53,973 bases of DNA from Desulfovibrionaceae bacterium (GTDB taxonomy: Bacteria > Desulfobacterota > Desulfovibrionia > Desulfovibrionales > Desulfovibrionaceae). Below the pieces are notes generated by a model that had not been told where the DNA came from, made no database searches, and saw only the letters and a list, made by a program, of their open reading frames with translations. The stretch spans positions 1 through 53,973 of the forward strand of contig JAVHLG010000025.1 of NCBI GenBank assembly GCA_031082225.1, written 5' to 3'. Every line of letters starts with the position of its first letter. Within the stretch, counting starts at the first letter, position 1. The translations under genes and the position numbers were made by a program. Below, piece after piece: positions 25,433 through 33,205 of the stretch.

Positions 25433-26622
25433 ACGACGAGGCCGGGGAATCCATCATTCACCTGGAGAAATGCCCGGGATGCGGCTATTCGGAGCGCATC
25501 CCCGTCTACGCCATCGCCTGGGAGCGATCCATCCCCGTGGCCGTCTGCGCGCGCTGCGCCCTGACCTACCAGGAGGCCCCGCTCAATGCCGCCGAGTTGG
25601 AGCGGTATTACCGGACCAACAGCATCTATCATTTCCACGGGCCGGGGTCGCGCCAGCACAAGCTGGTCGGGGCGCGCCACGCCTTTCTTGCCGGCCTGCT
25701 TCCCTCCCAGGACCGGCATCGGTGCGTGCTGGACGTGGGGTGCGGCTTCGGGGACTTCCTGGCCTCCTTCGACCCGTCCGCATGGCGCAGGATGGGCATC
25801 GAACTCAATGCCGAGCGGGCCGCCTTCGGCCGGGAGTCGCTTGGGCTGGAGATCATCGAACGGCCCCTGGAGTCGCCTGGGATAGAGCCGGGCAGCGTGG
25901 ATCTGCTGTGCGCCTTCGGGGTGATCGAGCATATGTACGACCTGCCGACGGTCTTCGCCTCCATGCATTCCTGTCTGGCCATGGGCGGCCTGGGCGTGGT
26001 GAACGTGGCCGATATCGACAAACCCGACCATGGCGTCAGCGATTATTTTTGCGCGGAGCACATCCTTTCCTTTTGCCCGGAAACCTTGCAATCCGCCATC
26101 CAGGCGGCGGGGTTCGAACTGGTCAAGACCGCCCCGGTCACTCCGGACGAAAACAAGGATGTCGGCTGCGTGTTCCGGAAGGTGCGCCAGGACTCTTTCT
26201 GGCGCGGCATGCGGGCCATGCCGGAACGGGCCGGGAGGCTGGCCGATGCGATCAGGGTCTATGTCCGCAGGCGGCAGGAGTACATCGCAGGGATGCGGCG
26301 GCGTTTCGAAGAGGCGGGGCTTTTTGATCCGTCGCTGCGGGTCGGCGTCTACGGCGCGGGCGGGCATACGGAACAGATGCTGGAAGGCGTTCCGGAACTG
26401 CGCACGGTCCGCTTCTTTTTCGATTCCGACCCCGCGAAACGCGGGCGGCCGTTTCTGGGGGGGGCCATCCACAGCCCGGAGGAGATCCCGACGCTTGGGC
26501 TCGACGCGGTGCTGATCTCGAGCCGGGCCTTCGAGGAGGAGATATTGGCCGCCCTGACCCGGACCCTGCCGTCCTCCATCCGGGTCATTCCCATGTACCG
26601 GGAGTTCGGGGAGCGGTCATGA
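25429..26622 (+). CDS. Sugar C-methyltransferase-like three-domain protein
   Basis: The 397 residues are laid out like deoxysugar C-methyltransferases (NovU/TylC3 type): an N-terminal zinc-binding element (CPGCGYSE and CARC, about 11-45), a SAM-binding core with CVLDVGCGFGDFLASFD (about 100-116) and DLLCAFGVIEHMYDLP, and a C-terminal Rossmann-like domain with RVGVYGAGGHTEQMLEG (about 303-319) and FFFDSDPAKRGRPFLG. Enzymes of that type methylate carbon 3 of keto sugars. The similarity is in architecture, so C-methylation is an inference. GGAGGAA precedes ATG 25429 and the start overlaps the previous stop. Confidence 0.72.
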   Translation: MNDEAGESIIHLEKCPGCGYSERIPVYAIAWERSIPVAVCARCALTYQEAPLNAAELERYYRTNSIYHFHGPGSRQHKLVGARHAFLAGLLPSQDRHRCVLDVGCGFGDFLASFDPSAWRRMGIELNAERAAFGRESLGLEIIERPLESPGIEPGSVDLLCAFGVIEHMYDLPTVFASMHSCLAMGGLGVVNVADIDKPDHGVSDYFCAEHILSFCPETLQSAIQAAGFELVKTAPVTPDENKDVGCVFRKVRQDSFWRGMRAMPERAGRLADAIRVYVRRRQEYIAGMRRRFEEAGLFDPSLRVGVYGAGGHTEQMLEGVPELRTVRFFFDSDPAKRGRPFLGGAIHSPEEIPTLGLDAVLISSRAFEEEILAALTRTLPSSIRVIPMYREFGERS

Positions 26623-27878
26623 AGCGCGTCGTGTTCGCCGGGGCGTACGGCATACAAAGCCAGGGGGACGACGCCCCGCTGGTGGTGATGGCCCGGATGC
26701 TGCGCGAGCGCGTGGGGGAGTTCGACGGCGTGGTCGTCTCCAGGCCGCACGGAGGCGCGGAATACGCAGCGCTTCGCCTGCGCAGCGTCGCCAATTTCGA
26801 ATATGCGGCCAAGGCCGACAGCCTCGGCAGGTGGTTTCGCGGCTTCAATCCCACGGATGACCGCACGGACCTTTTGGCGCTTGAGGCCGAGATCGCCGGG
26901 TGCGACCTGCTGGTTCTCGGTGCGGGCAACGCCCTGGTCGACCAGTGCTTCGATCTGCTGCGCGGCCCGGTTCCCTATTTCACGATGTTGACGCTCATGG
27001 CCCGCATGTCCGGGAAGCCGGTTTTGTGGTATGGGCTTTCCATCGGCCCCCTGCGCACGCCCTTCGGGAAAAAATACGCCCGGCTGTGCCTGGACCTGGC
27101 CGCCGCGGTCACGGTGCGCGACGCCGCAAGCGCGGCCGTGGCCAGGCGGATCGGGTATCACGGGACATGCCTGCGCCTGCCGGACCCGGTGCTCGGCCTG
27201 CCCTCGCCGGGATCGCACCCCGCGCCTGGTCCGGCGCGTGACGCCTGGAACCGGGCCCATGCCCGGGGGGCGGGCGTGGCGGCGGTCTCCCTGCGCGCCC
27301 TCCCGCCGGGGCGCATGTCCCACGCCCAGTGGGTGGCGGGCATGGCCGCCCTGTTGGACGCCCTGTACGAGCGTCACGGCCTGCGCCCCCTGTTCATCCC
27401 GCAATGCACCTATTCCGGGGGCGGGCCGCTGGAGGACGACCGCAACGTCGCAAGGGACGTGGCGGAGGCCATGCGCGGCAGGGCCGACCCGGTCGTGGTC
27501 CGGGAGCGCCTGAATGTTGAGGAATGTCTTTCCCTGTACGCCGGGGCGCGCGTTGCGTTATGCACCAGGCTGCACGGCGCGGTGTTCGCCGCCATGAACG
27601 CAACGCCGGTTCTGGCCTTTGGATACCATCCCAAGGTGGCCGGGTTCATGGACTGGCTGGGACAGCCGGACCGGGTGGTTTCCCTGCGGCGGGGCGGCGC
27701 GGCGGATTGGCTGGACAAGGCCGAGGCGGCCCTTGGCGCGTCTTTGCAGGAACGGGGCCGGGTGTTGGCCCGGATCGAGGAAGGCCGCCGCGAGGTGGAG
27801 CAATACGGGGCGCTCGCCGCCGCGCTGCTGGCCGGGGAAAGGCTCCCGGCCCCGGCGACGGGAAGAGGCATGCCATGA
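26619..27878 (+). CDS. Polysaccharide pyruvyl transferase-family protein
   Basis: The 419-residue protein belongs to the CsaB/polysaccharide pyruvyltransferase family, which adds ketal-linked pyruvate to sugars from phosphoenolpyruvate. Visible family features are the N-terminal VVFAGAYGIQSQGDDAPL (about 4-21), DLLVLGAGNALVD, PVLWYGLSIGPL, AVTVRDAASAAVA and the late CTRLHGAVFAAMNATPVLAFGYHPK. It overlaps the upstream methyltransferase by 4 bases. Its own stop overlaps an ATG that opens a short reading frame (27875-28048), after which base composition changes sharply. Confidence 0.87.
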   Translation: MKRVVFAGAYGIQSQGDDAPLVVMARMLRERVGEFDGVVVSRPHGGAEYAALRLRSVANFEYAAKADSLGRWFRGFNPTDDRTDLLALEAEIAGCDLLVLGAGNALVDQCFDLLRGPVPYFTMLTLMARMSGKPVLWYGLSIGPLRTPFGKKYARLCLDLAAAVTVRDAASAAVARRIGYHGTCLRLPDPVLGLPSPGSHPAPGPARDAWNRAHARGAGVAAVSLRALPPGRMSHAQWVAGMAALLDALYERHGLRPLFIPQCTYSGGGPLEDDRNVARDVAEAMRGRADPVVVRERLNVEECLSLYAGARVALCTRLHGAVFAAMNATPVLAFGYHPKVAGFMDWLGQPDRVVSLRRGGAADWLDKAEAALGASLQERGRVLARIEEGRREVEQYGALAAALLAGERLPAPATGRGMP

Positions 27879-28048
27879 ACGTGCTGCCCGTTTTTCCGGA
27901 TATGCCCCTCAAGGCTTCAAAACAGCCCGTGGGGGGCGTATGCCTCGCGGTCTGCCAGCGTGGGCATGGTCATGAGGTGTCCGCCTCCGGCATGGTCATC
28001 CAACCAGACTCCCGTGAGGGCAATGCGGGCGATGCACATGAAGAGTAA
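27875..28048 (+). CDS. Short ORF at the edge of a low-GC insert, possible gene remnant
   Basis: This 57-codon frame begins with an ATGA overlap just like its upstream neighbours and ends where the AT-richer radical SAM gene begins. The sequence MNVLPVFPDMPLKASKQPVG and onward resembles no family I know. It could be the 5' stub of an operon gene whose rest was replaced by the low-GC gene, or chance coding. The overlap with the next start means it could still couple translation. Confidence 0.35.
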   Translation: MNVLPVFPDMPLKASKQPVGGVCLAVCQRGHGHEVSASGMVIQPDSREGNAGDAHEE

Positions 28049-29171
28049 AGACCGAATTGTTGCATTAGAACACAATGTTCATAATAACAGCAATGCAGCG
28101 CAAAAAGCCCGAAGCTATGGCGAACTGTCCGACGCACTGTTTGCGGAAGGATTTGTTCAAGATGCAAGTATTGCGAATGATGCTTCGATGTATCATGGAG
28201 GCCAGGGTTCCTGTGTCGGGCAAGAGCTAGACAGAGATTCTGTTAATAATAAGAACAGACTGGAAGAACAGGCAGAATACATAAAAAATCGGAACATATT
28301 TACAGATTATCCATCGGTAATCCAGTTTGAAACACTATCCATGTGTAATGCGCGGTGCGTGTATTGTCCATCGATGAAGACGCCGCGCCGAAATAATAGG
28401 ATGACGGATGTCTATCTTGATAAGTTGTTAAACGAGATAGGTGATATTTCTCGTGAGACAACAATTGCGATTGCGCCTCACTATGTGAATGAACCGTTCA
28501 TGGATTCCAGACTCATAGAAATCTTAAAGAGAGTGGACAAGCAAATGTCACGGGTCAAGGTTTCTCTTTTCACCAACGGATCACTTTTATATGAAAGAGA
28601 AGCCAAAGAGTTGTCCCAGATCGGAAAAATTTCCGCGATATCCGTCTCTCTCAACGAATACGAGAAAGCCCCCTACACCCGGGTGACAGGTTTGTCGTTT
28701 GAAAAAACGATACAAAACATCAAATATCTGCACGGTCTTGCTGAAAAGGGGCAACTCAAGACGGAGGTGTATATACGTCGGGTTGGAGATGGATCCGCAT
28801 CAGATCAGGAATTTGTCGAGTTCGTAAAAAGGGAATTTCCTCTTTTCATCCCGGCCTGCAGGCGACAGACAGACTGGATCGGCCAGATCGACACGGATTC
28901 GAGCGGAAATGCCCTGGTCAAATATCCTCTTGGCTTTATCCCGGTGATGGGCTGCAATCAATGGTTTCGGATTCACATTTCGTCAGAGGGAAAAGCCTAC
29001 GTATGTTGTTTTGACGGGGTGGGGAAATGGCCAGTGGCTGATTTGAACCATATGCATATCCTTGATTTTTACCGGAGCAAGTATAAACGAATGCTCCGGA
29101 AGGACATTTATACCCGGTTGGAGGCGCCGCCGCCATGCAATTCCTGTAACATATATTGGAATGAAGACTGA
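28038..29171 (+). CDS. Radical SAM/SPASM-domain protein, probably horizontally acquired
   Basis: A 377-residue protein. After a polar N-terminal region of about 90 residues comes the radical SAM motif CNARCVYCP (CX3CX2C) in FETLSMCNARCVYCPSMKTP, then the barrel with ISVSLNEYEKAPYTRVTG. The C-terminal part has MGCNQWFRIHIS, AYVCCFDG and CNSCNIYWNED, typical of a SPASM or half-SPASM auxiliary iron-sulfur domain. Codon use and composition differ strongly from all neighbours: 28201-28260 has 28 G+C in 60 and 28261-28320 only 20 in 60, against 46 in 60 at 27301-27360. ATG 28038, 28032 or 28023 could be the start. Similar proteins in glycan loci modify sugars, but the reaction is unknown. Confidence 0.82.
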   Translation: MKSKDRIVALEHNVHNNSNAAQKARSYGELSDALFAEGFVQDASIANDASMYHGGQGSCVGQELDRDSVNNKNRLEEQAEYIKNRNIFTDYPSVIQFETLSMCNARCVYCPSMKTPRRNNRMTDVYLDKLLNEIGDISRETTIAIAPHYVNEPFMDSRLIEILKRVDKQMSRVKVSLFTNGSLLYEREAKELSQIGKISAISVSLNEYEKAPYTRVTGLSFEKTIQNIKYLHGLAEKGQLKTEVYIRRVGDGSASDQEFVEFVKREFPLFIPACRRQTDWIGQIDTDSSGNALVKYPLGFIPVMGCNQWFRIHISSEGKAYVCCFDGVGKWPVADLNHMHILDFYRSKYKRMLRKDIYTRLEAPPPCNSCNIYWNED

Positions 29172-29221
29172 TTCGTCGAATCGTCGTGGCGGGTGTTGAA
29201 GCCGTCCCGGGAATGGCTGGA

Positions 29222-29250
29222 TTAGAAATGCGGATGGGATCTAGTACAAT
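29222..29250 (+). promoter_or_regulatory. Possible promoter before the Dxs-like operon
   Basis: TACAAT (29245-29250, five of six -10 bases) lies 17 bases after TTAGAA (29222-29227, a weak -35). It is just after the low-GC radical SAM gene and before the short ORF at 29260. Confidence 0.3.
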
Positions 29251-29259
29251 CAATACATA

Positions 29260-29424
29260 GTGAACATGCGCAATGCATTTCTGAGCTCAGACGCCATGGA
29301 GCGGTTGCGCCAGCACGTGCGGACCTCCATCCACAGCAAGGTCCGTCGCGCCATGGGCGAAATGGAGCGTAGATGGGAACAGCGCGAAACAGCCGTGGCC
29401 GCCGCATCCGGCCCTGGCGCATAA
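29260..29424 (+). CDS. Short charged ORF before the Dxs-like gene
   Basis: GTG 29260 (or ATG 29266) opens a frame of 54 codons that ends 16 bases before the Dxs-like start. The product is highly charged and mostly helical in character (MERLRQHVRTSIHSKVRRAM, then GEMERRWEQRE). It has no signal peptide or membrane segment and matches no family I recognise. No clear Shine-Dalgarno is present. It might be a small partner protein of the cassette or a chance frame in high-GC DNA. Confidence 0.35.
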   Translation: MNMRNAFLSSDAMERLRQHVRTSIHSKVRRAMGEMERRWEQRETAVAAASGPGA

Positions 29425-29440
29425 CGAAAGGAGGGGGTCC

Positions 29441-31207
29441 ATGACCTCTCTGACAAGCCTGACCCCGGCGGCGCTCAAGGCCATGCCGCCGGACGCCCTG
29501 CCGCAGTTGGCGGCGCACATGCGGGCGTTTCTCCTGGATACCGTCTCCCGGACGGGCGGGCATATCGGGGCCAACCTGGGCACGGTGGAGTTGGCCATCG
29601 CCTTGCACTACGTCTTCGATTCCCCTGCCGACGCCATCTTCTGGGATACCGGGCATCAAGGATACGCGCACAAGCTGATCACCGGCCGGGCGTCGCTGTT
29701 TGCGACGCTCAACACCAAAGGCGGCATGAACCGCTTCGTGTCCAGCGCGGAAAGCGACCATGACGCCATGGAGGCCTCCCACGCCGGCACCTCGCTGTCC
29801 ATGGCCCTGGGCGCGGCCCTGGCCCGGCGCATCCTCGGCCGGTCGGGCTGGACCATTCCCGTCATCGGCGACGGGGCCCTGTGCGAAGGCGTCGCCCTGG
29901 AGGCCCTGAACCATATCTCCGTGGAGCCGGGGGTGCGGGTGGCCGTGGTGCTCAACGACAACGGCTACGCCATCAGCCCCGGGTTCGGGGCGCTCCACAA
30001 CCATCTCCAACAACGGGGCCTTGGCGCAACCGGGCCCGATGCGCTGTTCACTTCCCTGGGCTACGAGACCATCGGCCCGGTGGATGGGCACGACATCGCC
30101 GCCCTGACGGCCGCCTTTGAGCGCGTGCGCCAGTCGGACAGGGTGGCGTTGGTCCATGTGAAGACGGAAAAGGGGCGCGGCTATCCCCCGGCCGGGGCGC
30201 ACCCGGTCAGGATGCACTTCTCCTTTCCCTTCGACCTGGGGACCGGGGCCCTCACCCAGACCCAGGCCGCGAGGTGCTACCAGGACGTGGCCGCCGAGGC
30301 CGTGGGCGAGGTCATGGACGAGGATGAGACCGTGGCGGCCATCACGCCCTCCACCCTGTACGCCACCGGCCTGGCCCCGGTGTTCGCCCGCCATCCCTCG
30401 CGCTGTTTCGATCCCGGCATGGAGGAGCAGCACGCAATGACCATGGCCGTGGGCCTGGCCAAGGCCGGGGTGAAGCCCGTGATTTTTTATCAGTCCACCT
30501 TCATGCAACGGGCCTTCGACCAGCTCTTTCACGACGTGTGCTTCGCCGCGCATCCCGTGCTGCTTCTGGCTGCGCGTTCGGGTTTCGCCGGGTACGACAA
30601 TCCCACCCACCACGGGATCTATGATCTTTCCTACCTGCAATGTCTCCCGAACCTGCGCATCTTCTACCCCAAGGACGGGTTCGAACTGCGGGCCATGGTC
30701 CTGCGCCACCTGCGGGATCTGCAGGGGCCCACCCTGGTGCTCATGCCATACGGCCCCCTGGACGAGTTCGATCCCGGGCCCCTTGGCGAGTCGGCCCGCA
30801 GTCTGGACCAGCCGGAGATCGTCCTGCCCGGGCGGGACGTGCTCCTTGTGGCCGTGGGCAACACGTTCGCCGCAGCCAGGGAGGCGGCCATGCTGTTGCG
30901 GCAGGCCGGAGTGGACGCGGGGCTTGTCAACGTGCGCCGGGTGAAGCCCCTGCCCGTCGAGGCGCTTGCCCCGCTTCTCACGGCCTGCCCGAACATCGTG
31001 ACCATTGAGCAAGGCGTGCTGGATGGCGGTTTCGGGGCCAGCGTGGCGGCCATGATGCAGGATCGCCGCATCACGCCGGACCTCTTGCGCATCGGGCTGC
31101 CCTGCGCCTTTGTGGAGCCCGGGTCCAATCAGGAACTGTGCGAGGCCTATGGCCTGACCGGCCAGGGCATCGCCAAACGCGTGATGGAGAGGCGAAGCGG
31201 CGTATGA
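29441..31207 (+). CDS. 1-deoxy-D-xylulose-5-phosphate synthase-like ThDP enzyme, divergent
   Basis: The 588-residue protein is a full-length Dxs homologue, about 30 residues shorter than usual. ThDP and catalytic features are present: GGHIGANLG with His41, WDTGHQGYAHK with His72, the Mg-ThDP motif GDGALCEG (143-150) to LNDN (171-174), EEQHAMTMAVGLA with the catalytic glutamate, FMQRAFDQ with Arg357, and ARSGFAGYDNPTHHG with the Arg, Asp and His that match E. coli Arg420, Asp427 and His431. Two substrate-pocket positions differ: the tyrosine before STF is Gln351, and the conserved RYPRG, holding a phosphate-binding arginine, reads LMPYG (434-438). I infer another acceptor than glyceraldehyde 3-phosphate. 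AGGAGGGGG precedes ATG 29441. Confidence 0.88.
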   Translation: MTSLTSLTPAALKAMPPDALPQLAAHMRAFLLDTVSRTGGHIGANLGTVELAIALHYVFDSPADAIFWDTGHQGYAHKLITGRASLFATLNTKGGMNRFVSSAESDHDAMEASHAGTSLSMALGAALARRILGRSGWTIPVIGDGALCEGVALEALNHISVEPGVRVAVVLNDNGYAISPGFGALHNHLQQRGLGATGPDALFTSLGYETIGPVDGHDIAALTAAFERVRQSDRVALVHVKTEKGRGYPPAGAHPVRMHFSFPFDLGTGALTQTQAARCYQDVAAEAVGEVMDEDETVAAITPSTLYATGLAPVFARHPSRCFDPGMEEQHAMTMAVGLAKAGVKPVIFYQSTFMQRAFDQLFHDVCFAAHPVLLLAARSGFAGYDNPTHHGIYDLSYLQCLPNLRIFYPKDGFELRAMVLRHLRDLQGPTLVLMPYGPLDEFDPGPLGESARSLDQPEIVLPGRDVLLVAVGNTFAAAREAAMLLRQAGVDAGLVNVRRVKPLPVEALAPLLTACPNIVTIEQGVLDGGFGASVAAMMQDRRITPDLLRIGLPCAFVEPGSNQELCEAYGLTGQGIAKRVMERRSGV

Positions 31208-31968
31208 ACGCGCAACAGGGCAGATTGGCGGGGAAATCGGCGATTGTGACCGGCTCCTCCCGGGGCCTGGGCCGGGCCATCGCCCTGGCCTTCGCCCGGG
31301 AAGGGGCCCGGGTGGCCGTAACGTATCAGTCCGCCCGGGACGAGGCCGAGGCGGCGGCGGCCGAGATCCGCGCGGCTGGCGGGGAATGCCTGGTCCTGCC
31401 CCTGGACGTGCGCAGCCGGGATTCGGTCCGGGCGTGCTTCAAAAATGCCCACGAAGGGCTTTGGAGCATCGATATCCTGGTGAACAACGCCGGGATCAAT
31501 CGCCGGGGCCCGTTCGAGGAGGCCACGGACGAGGACTGGGATCAGGTCATGGAGGTCAACCTCAAGGGGCCGTTCATCTGCTCCCAGGAGGTCTTTGCGT
31601 ACATGAAGCGCCAGGGCGGCGGCCGGATCATCAACATCTCCTCGGTCGCCGGGCAGTATCACGGCCCGAAGACCGTCCACTACGCCGTCTCCAAGGCGGG
31701 CCTCAACAGCCTGACCAAGGTCGTGGCCCGCTATGGCGCGCCGTACAACATCCTGGTGAACGCCGTGGCCCCGGGCCTTGTGCTGACGGATCAGACCAGG
31801 GACGAGTTCGACTCTCCGGCGGGAAAGGCGGTCATCGACATGACCCTGCTCAAGCGGCCCGGCGAGATGCAGGACGTGACCAGCGCCTGTCTGCTGTTGG
31901 CCGAGGATGCGCAACGCTACATGACGGGACAGGTGCTCAGCGTGAGCGGAGGGGCCTACCTTGGCTGA
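31204..31968 (+). CDS. Short-chain dehydrogenase/reductase (FabG-like)
   Basis: The 254-residue classical SDR has the cofactor motif AIVTGSSRGLGRAIA (about 13-27), the structural ILVNNAGINRRGPF, the catalytic serine in IINISSVAG and YXXXK in VHYAVSKAGL, and the C-terminal AQRYMTGQVLSVSGG. It should reduce a ketone with NADPH or NADH. It overlaps the Dxs-like gene in ATGA and the ATP-grasp gene by 8 bases, so these three are translated together. In this context reduction of the ketone produced by the ThDP enzyme is a reasonable guess, whereas a role in fatty acid synthesis is less likely. Confidence 0.88.
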   Translation: MNAQQGRLAGKSAIVTGSSRGLGRAIALAFAREGARVAVTYQSARDEAEAAAAEIRAAGGECLVLPLDVRSRDSVRACFKNAHEGLWSIDILVNNAGINRRGPFEEATDEDWDQVMEVNLKGPFICSQEVFAYMKRQGGGRIINISSVAGQYHGPKTVHYAVSKAGLNSLTKVVARYGAPYNILVNAVAPGLVLTDQTRDEFDSPAGKAVIDMTLLKRPGEMQDVTSACLLLAEDAQRYMTGQVLSVSGGAYLG

Positions 31969-33205
31969 CCGGCACGATCTGGCCGGGCGCTGGGTGTTGC
32001 TGCTTGGCGCCAGCCAGGACCAGCTTTTCGCCATCAAAACGGCCCGGGACATGGGGCTGCGGGTTCTTGTCGTGGACCAGAATCCGGACTCCCCCGGTTT
32101 CGCCCTTGCGGATGCGCACGCCCTGGTGTCCACCCGCGACGTTGCCGCGCTTGTGTCCCTGTGCGACGCGTACCGGGCCCGGGGACGCCGCATGGAAGGC
32201 GTGCTGGTGATGGGCAGCGACATCCCCGGGGTGGTGGCGGAGGTGTCCCTGCAACTCGGTTCGCCCGGCGTCAGCCTGGAAACGGCGCGCCTGGCCAGCC
32301 ACAAGCTGCTGATGAAGGAGCGGCTGGCGGCGGTCGGCGTGCCGGTTCCCTGGTTCACGGAGGTGCGGGATGCGGCCCAGTTGCGCGGCCTCCTTGGCCG
32401 ACGCGGCCCCCGCATGGTCATCAAGCCCGTGGACCGGTCAGGGGCCAGGGGGGTGTTTGTGGTCACGCCGCAGTCGGATCTGGAGGGGCTTTTCCGGATG
32501 TCCCGCAGCCTGTCCTTTGGCGGGCAGGTGATGGCGGAAGATTTTCTGGAGGGGCCCCAGATCAGCACGGAAAGCATCATGTGGCGCGGCAGGGCCTATA
32601 CCGTGGGGTATGCGGACAGGAACTACGAGATGCTTGGGCGGTTCGCCCCGCATATCATCGAAAACGGCGGCGAAGTCCCCGGCCTTCTTTCCCCGGCGCA
32701 GAGGCAGGCCGTGAACGATCTCGTGGAGCACGCCGCACTGGCCCTGGGCATTGAAAACGGCGTGGCCAAGGGCGACGTGGTGCTGACCGCCGAGGGGCCG
32801 AAGCTTATCGAAATGGCGGCCCGGCTGTCGGGCGGGGATTTTTCGGAAAGCCTCATCCCCCTGGGCTGCGGCGTGAATATCGTGGCCGAGGCCTTAAAAA
32901 TCGCCATGGGGGGCGAGCCGGACCTGGAGGCCTTGCGGCCACGCCTGGCACGCTGGGTGGCGAACCGGTATTTCTTCCCGCCCCCGGGGGTGTTGCGGGC
33001 CGTGCGCGGGGTCGAAACCCTGGCCGATCTTCCCTGGCTGCACAAGTTCGCCCTGTGGCGCAAGGTCGGCGACACCCTCCCGGCCATCACCTGCCACGGC
33101 GACCGGGCCGGGGTCTTTCTCGTTTCCGCCGACAGCCGCGAGGCCCTGCTCGAACGCGTCCGCCAGATCTACGAAACCGTCCATCTCGATGTCGCGCCGT
33201 CATGA
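31961..33205 (+). CDS. ATP-grasp domain ligase
   Basis: The 414-residue protein has the three parts of ATP-grasp carboxylate-amine ligases: an N-terminal pre-ATP domain (WVLLLGASQDQLFAIKTAR, about 11-29, and VLVVDQNPDSPGFALAD), a central ATP-binding domain (SHKLLMKERLAAVGVPVP, then MVIKPVDRSGARGVFVV) and the metal/phosphate region KLIEMAARLSGGDFSESL. Such enzymes join an acid to an amine through an acyl phosphate. The start is TTG 31961 with GGAGGGG six bases upstream. It lies between the SDR and a GH57 protein. A possible role is N-acylation of an amino sugar, which is unproved. Confidence 0.85.
   Translation: MADRHDLAGRWVLLLGASQDQLFAIKTARDMGLRVLVVDQNPDSPGFALADAHALVSTRDVAALVSLCDAYRARGRRMEGVLVMGSDIPGVVAEVSLQLGSPGVSLETARLASHKLLMKERLAAVGVPVPWFTEVRDAAQLRGLLGRRGPRMVIKPVDRSGARGVFVVTPQSDLEGLFRMSRSLSFGGQVMAEDFLEGPQISTESIMWRGRAYTVGYADRNYEMLGRFAPHIIENGGEVPGLLSPAQRQAVNDLVEHAALALGIENGVAKGDVVLTAEGPKLIEMAARLSGGDFSESLIPLGCGVNIVAEALKIAMGGEPDLEALRPRLARWVANRYFFPPPGVLRAVRGVETLADLPWLHKFALWRKVGDTLPAITCHGDRAGVFLVSADSREALLERVRQIYETVHLDVAPS

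Noticed and set aside
29222-31012. Long minus-strand frame opposite the Dxs-like gene
   Set aside because: Shadow frame. Its sequence is low complexity, whereas the plus frame encodes a complete enzyme.
29441-31207. Annotation as the housekeeping DXP synthase
   Set aside because: The pocket residues for the substrate phosphate are changed and the gene lies in a glycan cassette, so I treat it as a paralogue with a different substrate.
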